In this document: positions 23,450 to 34,770 of the stretch, piece after piece
Layout of the letters: the number at the start of each line of letters is the position of its first letter
Numbering within the stretch: the first letter of the stretch is position 1
Assembly: GCA_019279435.1 (NCBI GenBank)
Contig: JAAALK010000286.1
Coordinates: 43,833,712 to 43,897,711, forward strand
From: Zizania palustris
Lineage: Eukaryota; Streptophyta; Magnoliopsida; Poales; Poaceae
Direction of reading: 5' to 3'
Length of the DNA: 64,000 bases
The notes under the pieces: model-generated
What the model was told of the DNA's origin: nothing
Seen by the model: only the letters and a program-made list of their open reading frames with translations
Database searches by the model: none
Made by a program: the position numbers and the translations under genes

Positions 23450-24666
23450 CGCTGCTATTAAAAAGGAGGGCAGAGGGCCGGCCGCCGCCGCCTTGGCCGC
23501 GCACTCTGCCACCACCCTACTCTCGCATACGCACCCGCCGGCCGCCGCGAGGGAGGAGCAAAGCGAAGCCCCAAGCGGAGGAGATCAGTCGCGAGGTAGG
23601 TATCTCCCTTCGGTTCTCCCGGGTTCCTGGCTTCCTGAGGGTTTGGATGGGGTTTTGAGGCGGATCTCTCGTCTCGTCTCGTCTCTGGGGTTGGTGGGAT
23701 CCCGTGTTCCCTTTCCCTCAAGTGTTGAATCGGATCATGGGGGTTGGTGTGTTGCTGTTTGCAGCCTGGTTTCGTGCTAAGACGATTAGATTAGATGAAA
23801 CCGTGTTTAGATTCGTCCGCGTTCTGTATAAACATGCTAGGTATCTCATCAGCTTGAGATTTAGGTTTCTGGGATTCTGCCTGCGCATGAACAACAGATA
23901 CCCTGTAGCTCGCTGGTTCGTAAATTTTGTTTAAAATTTTCTGATCTAGTAGATCGTGAAATCGGTTGTTCGCTCTCTGTGATGAATTCACGGGGAAAAG
24001 CGATGCGTTGTGTTCATGGAGCTTCGAGTGAAGAGCGGGGAGCGCATGCAATGCCCGCCTTTCTCATACTGCTCCAGATAGTAATTGCGGCCTTCTCAGG
24101 GAGGAATGGATGGCCCTTTGTGACCATTCCCCTCCATTTATTGGTAAGATACCGTTGGCTTATATACATATGCTGGTCTCGTGCCTTGCTTTTTTACATC
24201 TTTTATGCTAGAATTGTGGCTAGTTAGAAATGTGTATTATAATTTTTACGGTTTCGAAATGATAGGTGGTTGTGGTTCCTACCAAGTTGCATCTTTCAGA
24301 TTCTTGAAAATTGCAATGACAGGATTTATCCCAATTGCTGTAAGGAACAGGGTACTTCCTGTGTGACTGTTGGATACAGCAACATGGCATGTGACCCTGT
24401 CTCCATGCTCAAGTGGAAAAGGTGCTTTTGTGAAAAATATAGTTGTAGTAAGCATGAGCTTGATTTTCATTTGTTCGCACACAAATCTTTTGCTCGACAC
24501 TTTGTAAATGTGTGACTAAACATACCTCGTGGGATGTCTGAAGCTTTGCGTTGTGGATTACATGAGAGTTGGTTAAATTTCCTACCTTGCTCAAGTTAGA
24601 ACATGAATTTTATCTTTTTTTTTACTGACATAGACCTTCGGGATTTGAGCAGTTCTAGGTTTCAAG
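23450..24666 (+). promoter_or_regulatory. Ferredoxin 5'UTR exon, leader intron and core promoter
   Basis: A GC-rich block (about 23,450-23,595) ends in GCGAG|GTAGG, a good splice donor at 23596. An AT-rich intron runs to the TAG at 24631-24633 (or GCAG at 24649-24652). A short remaining leader ends at the ATG at 24667. A TATTAAAAAGG sequence near 23,455 may be the TATA element. Leader introns are common in highly expressed plant genes. Confidence 0.6.
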
Positions 24667-25122
24667 ATGGCGACTTGCACATTTGCCACTTCTTGCATGC
24701 CCTTGGGCAATGTTAGAACTCAGGCATCCAAGGCAGCAGTCAAGAGCCCATCATCGATAAGCTTCTTGAGCCAAGGTATGCATGCTCCAACCCTCAAGGC
24801 CTCCAGGAAACTCGATGTCTCGGCAATGGCCACCTACAAGGTCAAGCTCATCACACCAGAAGGGCAAGAGCACGAGTTCGAGGCTCCAGATGACACCTAC
24901 ATCCTAGATGCTGCCGAGACCGCTGGAGTGGAGCTTCCCTACTCTTGCCGTGCCGGAGCATGCTCCACCTGTGCTGGCAAGATTGAGGCAGGCACGGTCG
25001 ATCAGTCGGATGGATCCTTTCTTGATGATGCTCAGCAGGAAGAAGGCTACGTGCTGACATGCGTGTCCTACCCCAAGTCGGACTGTGTCATCCATACTCA
25101 CAAGGAAGGAGACCTTTACTGA
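24667..25122 (+). CDS. Plastid [2Fe-2S] ferredoxin, root/non-green type (Fd III-like)
   Basis: An intact single coding exon of 151 aa. Residues 1 to about 54 are a Ser/Ala/Lys-rich plastid transit peptide; the mature protein of about 97 aa starts near ATYKVKLITPEG. The plant ferredoxin iron-sulfur signature is complete: Cys94, Cys99 and Cys102 (CRAGACSTCAGK) plus Cys132 in VLTCVSYP. Acidic patches (EFEAPDD, DDAQQEEG) form the usual surface for ferredoxin-NADP reductase and other partners. The DQSDGSFLDD segment and the VKLITPEGQEHEFEAPDD stretch resemble heterotrophic (root) ferredoxins rather than leaf Fd I, in which case it would carry electrons from NADPH to nitrite reductase, sulfite reductase and glutamate synthase. 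That isoform call is inference. The ATG at 24667 gives a typical transit peptide, and the 5'UTR is interrupted by an intron. Confidence 0.95.
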   Translation: MATCTFATSCMPLGNVRTQASKAAVKSPSSISFLSQGMHAPTLKASRKLDVSAMATYKVKLITPEGQEHEFEAPDDTYILDAAETAGVELPYSCRAGACSTCAGKIEAGTVDQSDGSFLDDAQQEEGYVLTCVSYPKSDCVIHTHKEGDLY

Positions 25123-25368
25123 GGGCTTCTTGAGATTTTCTGCCAAGAGGCAAAAAATCCCAATGTCGTCAAAGGCCCATCGTTTGTACCAGTTATGTCT
25201 TAACTAGAATCGGATTTTGATGGTGGTTGTCTTTTGTCTTTCGTTAGTGTGATTTCAAGTTTGGTGCTTTAAGAGATTGGGAGCCCATGGAATACTAGCT
25301 AGTCAATAATAACCAGCTGCTATGGTATAATGCAATTCATGGTTTTGGATATAATTCGCAATGTTATC

Positions 25369-25600
25369 TTGAGTACTTTCTCCTATTCATGTTGTAAGTC
25401 ATGATTTTCTGATATGTCAAACTTCTTGAACTTTGACTAGTTTTATAAAAAAATACAGCAACAATTATAATATCCAATTAGTTTCATTAATATTGTTTTT
25501 ATTTGATATTATAAATGTTAACATATTTTTTATTTAGATTTAATTAAAGTTGGAAAATTTTGACTTTGAAAAAAAATTCAAACGACGTATTGTACGAAAG
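25369..25600. mobile_element. Stowaway/mariner-like MITE remnant
   Basis: Begins TACTTTCTCCTATTCATG...AAGTC and continues with GTCAAACTTCTTGAACTTTGACTAG, TTATAAAAAAATACAGCAAC and TAGTTTCATTAATA. This internal order is typical of the common grass Stowaway-type family. The right part (GAAAATTTTGACTTTGAAAA...) mirrors it. Ends are too eroded to show the TA duplication. It lies just 3' of the ferredoxin gene. Confidence 0.6.
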
Positions 25601-26700
25601 TGGTTGATTCTGAACGCCAGTTGCAGGCTTGAAGTTTGGTGTGGCAATCTTTGGATGCGAAGCAAACATGCCTGCCTTTTGGATCCATTGATCTGGCTTT
25701 GGTTTCTGTTCTTGCTCTAGAAATGAACTCATCCATGCATGTCTGATACAAGTGAAAACCGTGTTAACGATGAAGTAGACTATGTTCTAAGAAATGCATG
25801 ATTTCTGTGCCAGGAACCCCAGCTTCTCGAGGTGCCGTTATCATCTCGATAGAGAGTTCTTGTATAAAAAAGTTTTCTTTTGTTTGCTCTGCAGCTTTGT
25901 GTGGTTGTTGATGTGCTGCGAGTCAGGCATGTTTGGCTTTTGTCCAACTGACAGTAATTTCATATGATTTTTACAGGATTTAGTACAAATCTTTCAAAAT
26001 TCCTGAATTTCAATTTTTATCAAAATTCGTCTCAACTTTGATACTGTAGCAACGATTTTTGAGCGTTATTGGTAGATTTCGGTGAAACCGTTATGTACCA
26101 AATTTCGAGTATTAAACCCTGATGATTTCAGTCCGGTGGCGCATATGCTGACATGCAACGTGGCCAAGCGATTCACCAAACCTGCATTTTTCTCTTTTGT
26201 TAAAAAATAGTTTCATTTGTTTTACACGAGTTCCATGTTTATGAATTTAGGGCACATTTAAAAGTGAGGGTTGATGATAGATACCAGATAATCTTACGAA
26301 CAAATTTAATGCTAAAATTGATAAATACTTGTAAAACAATTATCTTTTGAGAAATTAGTATAAAACATATGCTACGTGATAATCCAATGAGAGAAGTAGT
26401 GTTTTACTCTTTCGCCACACTCTATATCTCTATATATGACATGTAACATCTGTCAAATTATTATACATATAAGATGTGAAAAAAAATAAACACCACTTAA
26501 CATTATATGACAAAAGCAAATATTCTCAATAATTCGTGAAAAATCTGAACTGGACGGGGATACCACATGTTCCGAGAAAAACTGGGCGTGCCACTAATGT
26601 CTCTCCTTTGAAATGCATTTGACAAAAGACGACAAAAGTTGTAGATACCATTACACGGAAAATAACCTTACAGCCAATATTTAGGCAAAATATACATATA
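25601..26700. other. Intergenic DNA between ferredoxin and actin, no gene recognised
   Basis: AT-rich sequence between the 3' end of the ferredoxin gene and the 3' end of the actin gene on the other strand. No open frame or repeat with clear ends was recognised. Confidence 0.45.
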
Positions 26701-26998
26701 TAGCTAATGTTCCGCAGTCACAACTCACGAGAGGCGGCCAAATCGATACAATTCTCACTCACTAATATCAACATATCACTAGAACACATGGGCCATCTGA
26801 AACAAACGAGCTTGGATCATCTACCTTTTCTTCATCCAGTAATGCTAGCGCATCTGCAAAATCGCTCGCAGAAACTTGACATGTACTGAGAACGAAAATA
26901 TCGACACACGCCCAAGCATGCAACTCCCACAAGACCGAAAATACCGACAACGGAGGCACACCGAAAATACAGACAACGAAGGTTTGATGATAGAAGGC

Positions 26999-28640
26999 TT
27001 AGAAGCATTTCCTGTGGACGATTGAAGGGCCAGATTCATCATACTCTCCCTTCGATATCCACATCTGCAATGCGAAAAAGAATCACGGCAAGTTTTCATA
27101 TAATATTTTGCCTTCAATTGTATAATCTAAATTATTCGAACATAAAGGGAAATAACTGCATGTTTGCTTTGCTTTATTCTATTCCAGAATATGGAATTTG
27201 AATAAATGATAATTGCTTTGTTTATAACCACACTACAAATTATTCACAGTAGGATGTGTTCTGATTTACCAGGAAGCATGGCAGATTTGCTGCAGGGTTA
27301 GTTCACTTAAAACTTAAAAAGTTTGAAGGGAGAAGTAAGAGCAAAAAATAAATTTCCTTGGATAAAAGGTACATCAGATAAGTACCTGTTGGAATGTGCT
27401 GAGGGAGGCAAGGATAGAACCACCAATCCAGACACTGTATTTTCTCTCAGGAGGTGCCACAACCTTGATCTTCATACTGCTCGGTGCAAGGGCGGTAATC
27501 TCCTTGCTCATTCTGTCAGCAATGCCAGGGAACATGGTTGTTCCTCCACTAAGCACAATGTTACCATAGAGATCCTTCCTGATATCCACGTCGCACTTCA
27601 TGATAGAGTTGTAGGTGGTCTCATGGATCCCAGGAGCTTCCATCCCAATCAGCGAGGGCTGGAATAGCACTTCTGGGCACCTGAACCTCTCTGCACCAAT
27701 TGTGATGACCTGCCCATCTGGCAACTCATAGTTCTTCTCGACAGAGGAGCTGCTCTTAGCAGTCTCAAGCTCCTGCTCGTAATCAAGGGCAACATATGCA
27801 AGCTTCTCTTTTATGTCTCTCACAATTTCCCGCTCTGCAGTTGTTGTGAAGGAATAACCCCTTTCTGTAAGGATCTTCATCAGGCAGTCAGTCAGATCAC
27901 GACCAGCAAGATCCAGCCGAAGAATTGCATGAGGAAGTGCATATCCTTCATAGATTGGTACTGTGTGGGTCACACCATCACCAGAATCAAGCACAATACC
28001 TGGACAAGCCATATTCCATAGGAGTCATATCACCGATATAGAGATGTAAGCATACAGACACACATTTAAAATAGGAGAAAATAGAGACATGCCTGTTGTA
28101 CGACCACTGGCGTATAGAGAAAGAACAGCTTGAATAGCCACATACATCGCTGGTGCATTGAATGTCTCAAACATGATTTGGGTCATCTTCTCTCTGTTAG
28201 CCTTTGGGTTTAAAGGAGCTTCTGTCAGCAAAACTGGATGCTCCTCAGGGGCAACACGCAGCTCATTGTAGAAGGTGTGATGCCAGATTTTCTCCATATC
28301 ATCCCAATTGTTCACGATACCATGCTCAATAGGGTATTTCAAGGTCAAGATACCTCTTTTTGACTGTGCCTCATCACCCACATAGGCATCTTTTTGGCCC
28401 ATTCCAACCATGACACCTGTGTGCCGAGGACGGCCAACTATACTAGGGAACACTGCTCTGGGGGCATCATCACCAGCAAAACCGGCCTAGAGAGAGAGAG
28501 AGAGCATGTGAGTTATTCTTTTGAACAACTCATGTTGAGCATCTCAAAAAATGAATGAACAAACGGTATGAGCATCAAACCTTGACCATTCCAGTGCCAT
28601 TGTCACATACAAGTGGCTGGATATCCTCACCGTCAGCCAT
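26999..28640 (-). CDS. Actin (complete plant actin, 377 aa)
   Basis: Four coding exons on the minus strand: 28640-28581, 28486-28093, 27999-27386, 27064-26999, totalling 1134 bases (377 codons plus TAA). The protein starts [11 protein letters not shown] and ends IVHRKCF. The nucleotide-binding loops CDNGTGMVK and LDSGDGVTH, and SGGTTMFPG, are intact. Exon positions, including the split Gly codon at the 394-base exon border, are those of conventional plant actins. The intron 28092-28000 begins GC rather than GT (CAG|GCATGT) and ends CAG; no alternative GT donor preserves the conserved reading frame. Actin polymerises to form the microfilament cytoskeleton. The gene has a 5'UTR exon and long leader intron upstream, and its 3'UTR lies below 26998. 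It faces the ferredoxin gene tail to tail. Confidence 0.97.
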
Positions 28641-28643
28641 TGA

Positions 28644-30400
28644 TCTGAACAAAGCAATCATAAGACATCTCAACCACTCATTTGTTACATCAGAATTTTA
28701 AAAATATTACTTTCTATACTGGTTGCAGGCCAAAAGTGTGATTGATGAGCACAATGAAGAACAATGTAAACACAGCTTAAAGAATCTGTCATTTCATTTA
28801 TGCGACGTTTAGAAAAATTATCGTACCTAATAAACACTAAGACAATTTATCACAAGCAAGTAAGGGCCTGTTCGGTTAGGAGAGGATTGAAGGGGATTGA
28901 GAGAGATTGAAGGGGATTGTAGTATAAATCCCCTCCAATCCCCCTCAATCCTCTTCCCTAAGGGGATTAAACGAACAGCCCCTAAGGGGAAATTCCTGGT
29001 GTATTTAGCAGAGCTCATCTCCACTTCTCGAGCTTTATTAGTCGTACTAGGTATTTTTATTACTATTAGGGTTACTGAAGGGAGGGCCAGACTAGCAAAA
29101 GGAGTAATAACAGCTCTGAAGATGAAATCATATAACACTTCAATGACATTAATGGGCCCTTCATGCTGAAGAAACTAAAGATAAGAAGCTGTCCTGGACT
29201 CCTGGCAGGCAGAGACATGTTTACCCATGTGCTATTGTGCCAGTGAGCCTACCGAAGTTGAATAAAACTCTAAACTACTGGATCACAATTATTGCAGTTG
29301 CTGAGCATCCAGCCTAGTAGTTAGAGATCAATATATGGTCATCAAACTTTTTTATATACAAACTGAGCATTTAGGCATTAATATGCAATTTATGCCAATA
29401 TAGTGTGACTTGCGTATTGCACGTATATTCTTGCAAAGCATACCCGTATCAAATTATCAATACACGAAAATAGTGTATTGTTCTTCAGAAACAAAATTCT
29501 ATTTAGTATTTTCATGGATCATATGGATAGTTTTCAACCCCCTCTGGCATGATGGGACCATGCCCGATTCACAAACCAGACGAGTAACAGATCCAACGAA
29601 CCTTGCACCAAGACAGCAAGTTCCAGAAATATACTTGATATTTCTAGGAGATTTGAGGATTTATCACTAAAAAGTTTTTGTTATTTGATTATTTCCTACT
29701 TGTGTGGATGACAAACCATCTTAAGTCTATGAAGGTGTACAGCAAATCATCAAATATTCTGATATTTACAACATATTACATGGATGGACCCCCGATCCAA
29801 CCAACAAAAGCAAAGCAGGAGCAAAGTTTAACGGAAACCATTTTAATAATCGCAAATTGCGCAGTACTAACGACGTGGAAAGACCTCTCCACATTTGTAA
29901 CATGGTCAGTCCCTAATCCCCGATCTGAGGATCACTAGATTACACGAAATTGCGGCGATCGCATTCAAGCTAAAACCAAACCAGCTCGAACACGGACGAC
30001 ATGAGCAGATCCGCGCATCGACGATGATCGCACAGCATGACAAAATCCAATCCATTGCGCCTAGGACAACGAGATCGCATCGACAGATCCACCCAGAACG
30101 ACCTCATCAAAGCCGCCGCCGCCACCACCACCACCACACGAACCCCCAAAAAAATTCAAAGCGGAACAGCGCGAATACAAAATACGATGCTAAAGCGATC
30201 AAGTGAGTCCGAACAGATCCGCGCGTGGTACGAGAAGAGATGCAGTGAGGGAGAGATCACCGCGAGAGATCGGACCTTACCGAGCGAGACGGCGGCGAGG
30301 CTGACGCTGAGGCGGAGGCGGTCGGCGAGGGCGAGGGCGAGGGCGAGGAGCAGTGGAGAGGAGTGGAGAAGGCTCGCCTCTGCAGAGTGGTGTTAAATAC
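28644..30400 (-). promoter_or_regulatory. Actin 5'UTR exon, 1.6-kb leader intron and TATA box
   Basis: On the minus strand, a TATTTAA element (30399-30393) lies just upstream of a purine/GC-rich leader. The leader exon ends CTCG|GTAAGG at 30281. The intron (30280-28645) ends TTCAG four bases before the ATG. A 5'UTR intron immediately upstream of the start codon is characteristic of plant actin genes and is known to raise expression in several of them. The intron contains a Tourist-like MITE. Confidence 0.75.
28864..28982. mobile_element. Tourist-like (PIF/Harbinger) MITE in the actin leader intron
   Basis: Starts GGGCCTGTTCGGTT and ends AAACGAACAGCCCC, imperfect terminal inverted repeats, with a 3-base TAA duplication on each side (28861-28863 and 28983-28985). 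It is 119 bases. The interior has repeated GGGGATTGA and its complement, so the whole unit can form a hairpin. Confidence 0.85.
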
Positions 30401-30523
30401 ACCAGCGGAAACGAGGATTCGAGCAGATGCGAGCGTGGAGTTCGTTGGACTTGGACCACGTCTTCCCCTTTTCCTGTCCTTTTTTTTTCTCTTACATCTG
30501 GAAATACTAAAATTTAGGAGAGT

Positions 30524-30642
30524 CTCTATTTAGATAAAAATTGAGAATTTATCTTCCTAACTCACATGTCATTGACCTAAATGAACCTCACATTTTATTA
30601 AGATGTGAATGGGGTAAATCCTCAATTTCCATCTGTATAGAG
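30524..30642. mobile_element. Small MITE-like inverted repeat upstream of actin
   Basis: CTCTATTTAGATAAAAATTG (from 30524) and its imperfect reverse complement ending at 30642 form about 28-base inverted repeats around a 63-base centre. Target duplication and superfamily were not resolved. Confidence 0.5.
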
Positions 30643-31916
30643 GGTATATGATCAAATCTCTCTTTATAGATTAGCCATATTTTCAATCTTTTTATCTTCT
30701 TCTCTATGTTTAATGTCTCATCATGCCATCGTCTTTGACCACCACCCTATGTATCATCTCTAGTTGCTACCACATTTAGCCTCTCTTTTGTATTGTTGTT
30801 TTCAACCACCTCCTCATGCATCGTCGCCTTCCATTACCACCTCTTTTCACTATCCTTTGCATTGTTACCTTAACTTATCAACCACAGCTCCATACACACC
30901 GCCATATCCTACTCTTGCTCTACATGTCACCACCTTTGGTCACTAGCAACAAAAAAAAAGAGGAAGAAGATGTTGAAGATTAACAAGCTCAAATTGAGCA
31001 TAATTTATTGGCTTGTAGTCCGACATAAATAAATAAAATGTACCAAATAACATATCTATATCATGAAAATCATCACAATAACTAGACCAGACCTAACCAA
31101 AACAATAGCTAATCATAATTATCTTAATAATATGTCAAAGTATCAGCCATTCTTTATTTATATGAACGGTATACAATATGAAAAATATACAATAGCAAAA
31201 GATGTAGGACCTAACCGATCTACACCTGGATTACATCAATCTAAGAGATCAGTCTGATGCAGTCTTAGACCTAGCTAATATATCGAGATAAATCGACGAT
31301 TGTACTATTTCGACATTTACCTCAAGAGATCAAATTGATGCAGTCGTGAGGATACTGACCTAATCGGTATGGTCGTCGGGGGTGACGGGACTCACCTCTT
31401 CACCGGAGATCAAAACGATGCAGCCCAACTCCGAGTGCCGAATCCCATCGGGATTAACCTTGAAAAGCCAAGGGTGGCGTGCGCCAAGTAGTTGTTTGAC
31501 AGATATGCGTTTTTAACCTAGCTAAGGGGTACATATTTATAGTCCAAAGACTTGTCGTCCAAATATTCCATCTTAACGGATTCTGGATAATCTTTATCTT
31601 CTTCTCACTTTTATTTCCATTGGCTCTTCCTATCCGATCATGTTACACGTCATGAACAAGCTTCTTTGACCATCTTTGACCGAACCTCTTTGACTTATGT
31701 TAACCGTGCGACATCTATGGTGGGCCCTGTGCTTTACCAAATCTTTAAAAGAGCAATATATGGTGACACTTCTATAACTACCCCAAACCCTAAAATGTAA
31801 GTCACATAACCTAAACACTAGGGGAGCAATATGCGTGGCACTACTTCTATAGCTATCAAGCAAACTAAGCATATAGCAGACCATCAGTCTAAATGACAGT
31901 AGCCATCGACCGATGG
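30643..31916. other. Intergenic repeat-like DNA, no gene recognised
   Basis: Pyrimidine-rich sequence at about 30,650-30,950, then sequence with repeated AGATCAAA.TGATGCAG(T/C)C phrases (about 31,230-31,430) that looks like an old LTR or transposon fragment. No terminal structure could be matched. Confidence 0.4.
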
Positions 31917-32085
31917 CAGGGACAGATCTACATGTATTTAACGGGGTCCGGCGACCCCGATGACTTTATGAGAAACTCTTATATGTAGCCTTTTTTAACT
32001 GGTCATGACCCCAGTAAAATAATAAACGGACCCTAATAGCCCATTTAACTGACCCCGGTGAGGATTTATCCTAGATTCGCCGCTG
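31917..32085. mobile_element. hAT-type MITE
   Basis: Begins CAGGGACAGATCTAC. The reverse complement of its end reads CAGCGGCGAATCTAG, matching at 10 of 15 positions. It is flanked by the perfect 8-base duplication ACCGATGG (31909-31916 and 32086-32093). It is 169 bases, with an interior ACCCCGG/CCGGGGT stem. Confidence 0.85.
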
Positions 32086-32374
32086 ACCGATGGCATAGAC
32101 AGACAATGTTCCTAATCAGCCTCTATGCTATCCTCAAGCACTAGGCTCACAACACCAAACAGAAAAAACAACTAACGAACATGTGCTAAATGAACCAACA
32201 ATGCAACCATGCAAATTTCTACTGGTCATTGGCAACTGAGGAAGCAGACAATGTAACTCACACGCGATGACAACATCAACACCATTGTAAAGCACCCTGC
32301 CTTGGTCTAGCCAGCCACTCCATCTCAACCATACCACTCTAACGCGTCTAATCAAGCAGGACACATAAGAACAA

Positions 32375-33968
32375 TGTAGGACCGAAATAAGCGACTAGAG
32401 GAGAGTGAATAGGCATTTGAATATTTTTTTTCAAAAAGATGACCTAATTCTTTCACCCAACACTCCTCTAAAGTAATCTAGTGGAATCAAACAAATTCGC
32501 AAATCTTGAATAAAACAAATCTCAATGCTATCAATCTCCTATCAGTTGAGACGTGTAGTGACAGTCCGAGAAATCACAATGATACAAAACAGTTCACACA
32601 AACTTGCCTAAAAAAGATGCCACAAAAGGTCTATTGACAAAAACACACACCGGCACTCAAAAACATAGTATCAAATACTTATGTGCAGTTTAGAACTCAT
32701 TGGTAGCTTTATCAAGAAATTTATCAAACACATGACAAACTCAAGGAACTCATAAGTAATTTCTTAAACATGTGAGGTGCAATCAAGGTTCACAGGCATA
32801 TATTCAATAGATATTTCATCAATCAATTGATATGCAATTATTGTATCAAATCAAATAGATATTTTCTTGAGTACTCGACATGCACAAAAATCTCATCGAT
32901 AAATTTTCAAGCACGCATTTCACTGAGCACAAGACTAAACACAAAAGTACTCATAGCATTTTAAAAGAACAAATAATGTGCTGATGAAAAACCATTTGTT
33001 TACCTGTGCTTACTAGATGAGAAGGCTTGGCGCAGAAGACCTTCGGAGGCATCAGCAGTAGCACTCGAAAAGGACGGAGAAAAACCAGCGGTGGCAACTC
33101 CACGCAAGAACAGGTGCAGCAGTGACCCGGCTGAAGTGCACACACACACACGACAGTATGCCCAAGTGACCCAGGAAGATGCTTAGTAGTAAGGAGCAGT
33201 CCGGACAGCCAAACCAAGGAAGCGGGTCAGACATGCATGTGAAGAAGGAACGTGCAGCTGGCTTTCAGCTTGCCTCAAGCAGAGTGGATGCAAGGACACA
33301 GCTAGGCCATGCGCACAGGAGAGGAAAAATGCAGGCAGAGAGATTTCAGAGATTAACTAAACAATAAAGCAAATAAGATCCTCTGCAGTCGACCTACAAA
33401 GGGAAGTCGGCTCTTCAGCGCTGTCCGATTTCAATCGGACGGGTGTATAAGGGGTGCTTCGCACATGTGGAACTCACTTCGTAGGAGGCTTCGAGGAGAG
33501 CGAAGCTACGGAGCCGGTTCCACAACAAAGAAACCAAAACATAAAACAATACAAGCAGTTAGAAATAAACACGAGATGAACACAACTGCAGAAAAACCAA
33601 TGTGCTACAGGTTTTCTGAGCCTCAAACATCAACAGAGTTTGCACAGCACAGGTAGAGAAAATCCAAACAGAAAATCAAGCGGAGATGACTTGTGAATGC
33701 TGGAGCCAAAAGGATTGATTCCAGACTCGATTATCGAGATCTGATGGTCAGCAAGAAAGAGAAGCTGCCATGAGAATGAAGCGAACTGTAGAAGAAAAAC
33801 GCGTATACACTAGTGGCCATTCTCACAAACACTTGCATTGCACAGGAAGCAATCCTGCTATGAGCCAAACAAAGACATGGCGGCGTCCTAGTGAGCCATG
33901 GAACACCATGAAACAAAATTTAAAGTGATTGATTGATTTCCCCAAAAGTGTTAAGAAACCATAGAGTG
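32375..33968 (-). mobile_element. Old LTR-like sequence related to the Sirevirus LTR, interrupted by a copia element
   Basis: Starts TGTAGGACCGAAATAAGCGACTAGAGG and GTGAATAGGCA, clearly related to the TGTAGGATCGATGTACCGACTAGAGG / GTGAATAGGCG start of the element C LTR. This suggests a diverged LTR in the same (minus) orientation. No primer-binding site lies to its left, so it is a solo LTR or the 3' LTR of a degraded element. It is probably continued after the copia insertion from 39231, but its far end was not found. Confidence 0.55.
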
Positions 33969-33973
33969 TTAGG

Positions 33974-34386
33974 TGTTAGCTACAGATCTCCCGAGAGGAG
34001 AGGGGGACTAAGTCCCTCTCCTCCCCGCATGCACAAAGGCCATGTGCATGCGCCTGATCCCAGTGCATTGATCGGGAGCGCCCAACAGAATCTGTTAGGG
34101 CCCCTTGTTGCGCGACACTATATAGGGAGAGGCTAGATTTACTGATTAAGGTTCGACCTTTTCCCCTCTGCCTCTCCCAAAAAACCCTAAGTCCCACCGA
34201 TCTAAGTGATTGTGCCGAAGCAATGGGAAGGCTCCTTGACCTCCACCGCCGTTTGCCGAATTTCGACGCCACAACCACGGCCATGACGTCCCCTTCATCC
34301 TCGGCAATACCAAGAGGTAAGCCATCCCTAAGTTCTACCCTGCTAGTCCTAGCCCTAGACGATCCCTAAGTCCTTAGTTCATAACA
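33974..34386 (+). repeat. 5' LTR of the copia element
   Basis: 413 bases, TGTTAGCTAC...CATAACA. A TATATAGGGAGAGG element is followed by a transcribed-looking leader with AAAAACCCTAAG. It matches the 3' LTR with roughly 5% differences by eye. Confidence 0.93.
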
Positions 34387-34399
34387 ATGATATCAGAGC
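34387..34399 (+). promoter_or_regulatory. Primer-binding site of the copia element
   Basis: ATGATATCAGAGC directly follows the LTR. It is close to the TGGTATCAGAGC complementary to the 3' end of plant initiator methionine tRNA, with substitutions expected from decay. Confidence 0.75.
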
Positions 34400-34490
34400 T
34401 TGAGTGATCTAGGGTTTAAGCTAGTTAGGGTCTAGGGTGACGTCAGGCTCCCTTGAGCCGACGCCACCAATGCACTCAGATCCCGCAGTG

Positions 34491-34542
34491 AATCCGTAAG
34501 CAAACCCCCTCGGATAAAATCCGTAAGCAAACCCCCTCGGAT
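34491..34542 (+). repeat. 25-base tandem duplication in the copia leader
   Basis: Two identical copies of a 25-base unit (AATCCGTAAGCAAACCCCCT then CGGAT), starting at 34491 and 34518. Confidence 0.9.
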
Positions 34543-34619
34543 GGGGAAATGAATTCCCAAATACGAACCCTAAGTACCCCTAAGAATCCCGCACTAAGCA
34601 CTAATAAGAACCCCAGGGT

Positions 34620-34770
34620 TAGGGTTCCCGAAACCCTAACCCTAACCCCACGGTAAGAGAACCCAAGAGGGCCCTCAGTTTCGGCCAAGGAAGAAGAAGA
34701 AAACAGAACAAAAGAAATGGAGGAGCCGAACAGAGGATTAGGGTTAGGGTTTTCACCCTAACCCTAACCA
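34620..34770. repeat. Short telomere-like CCCTAA arrays
   Basis: Runs of CCCTAA occur at about 34,620-34,650. A mirror arrangement at about 34,736-34,770 has TTAGGGTTAGGG followed within six bases by CCCTAACCCTAACC, forming a strong hairpin. They lie in the leader of the copia element. Confidence 0.75.

Noticed and set aside
28025..28092. Extension of the actin 394-base exon past 28093 using its open frame
   Set aside because: The open frame simply reads into the GC-AG intron; protein conservation requires the junction at 28093/27999.
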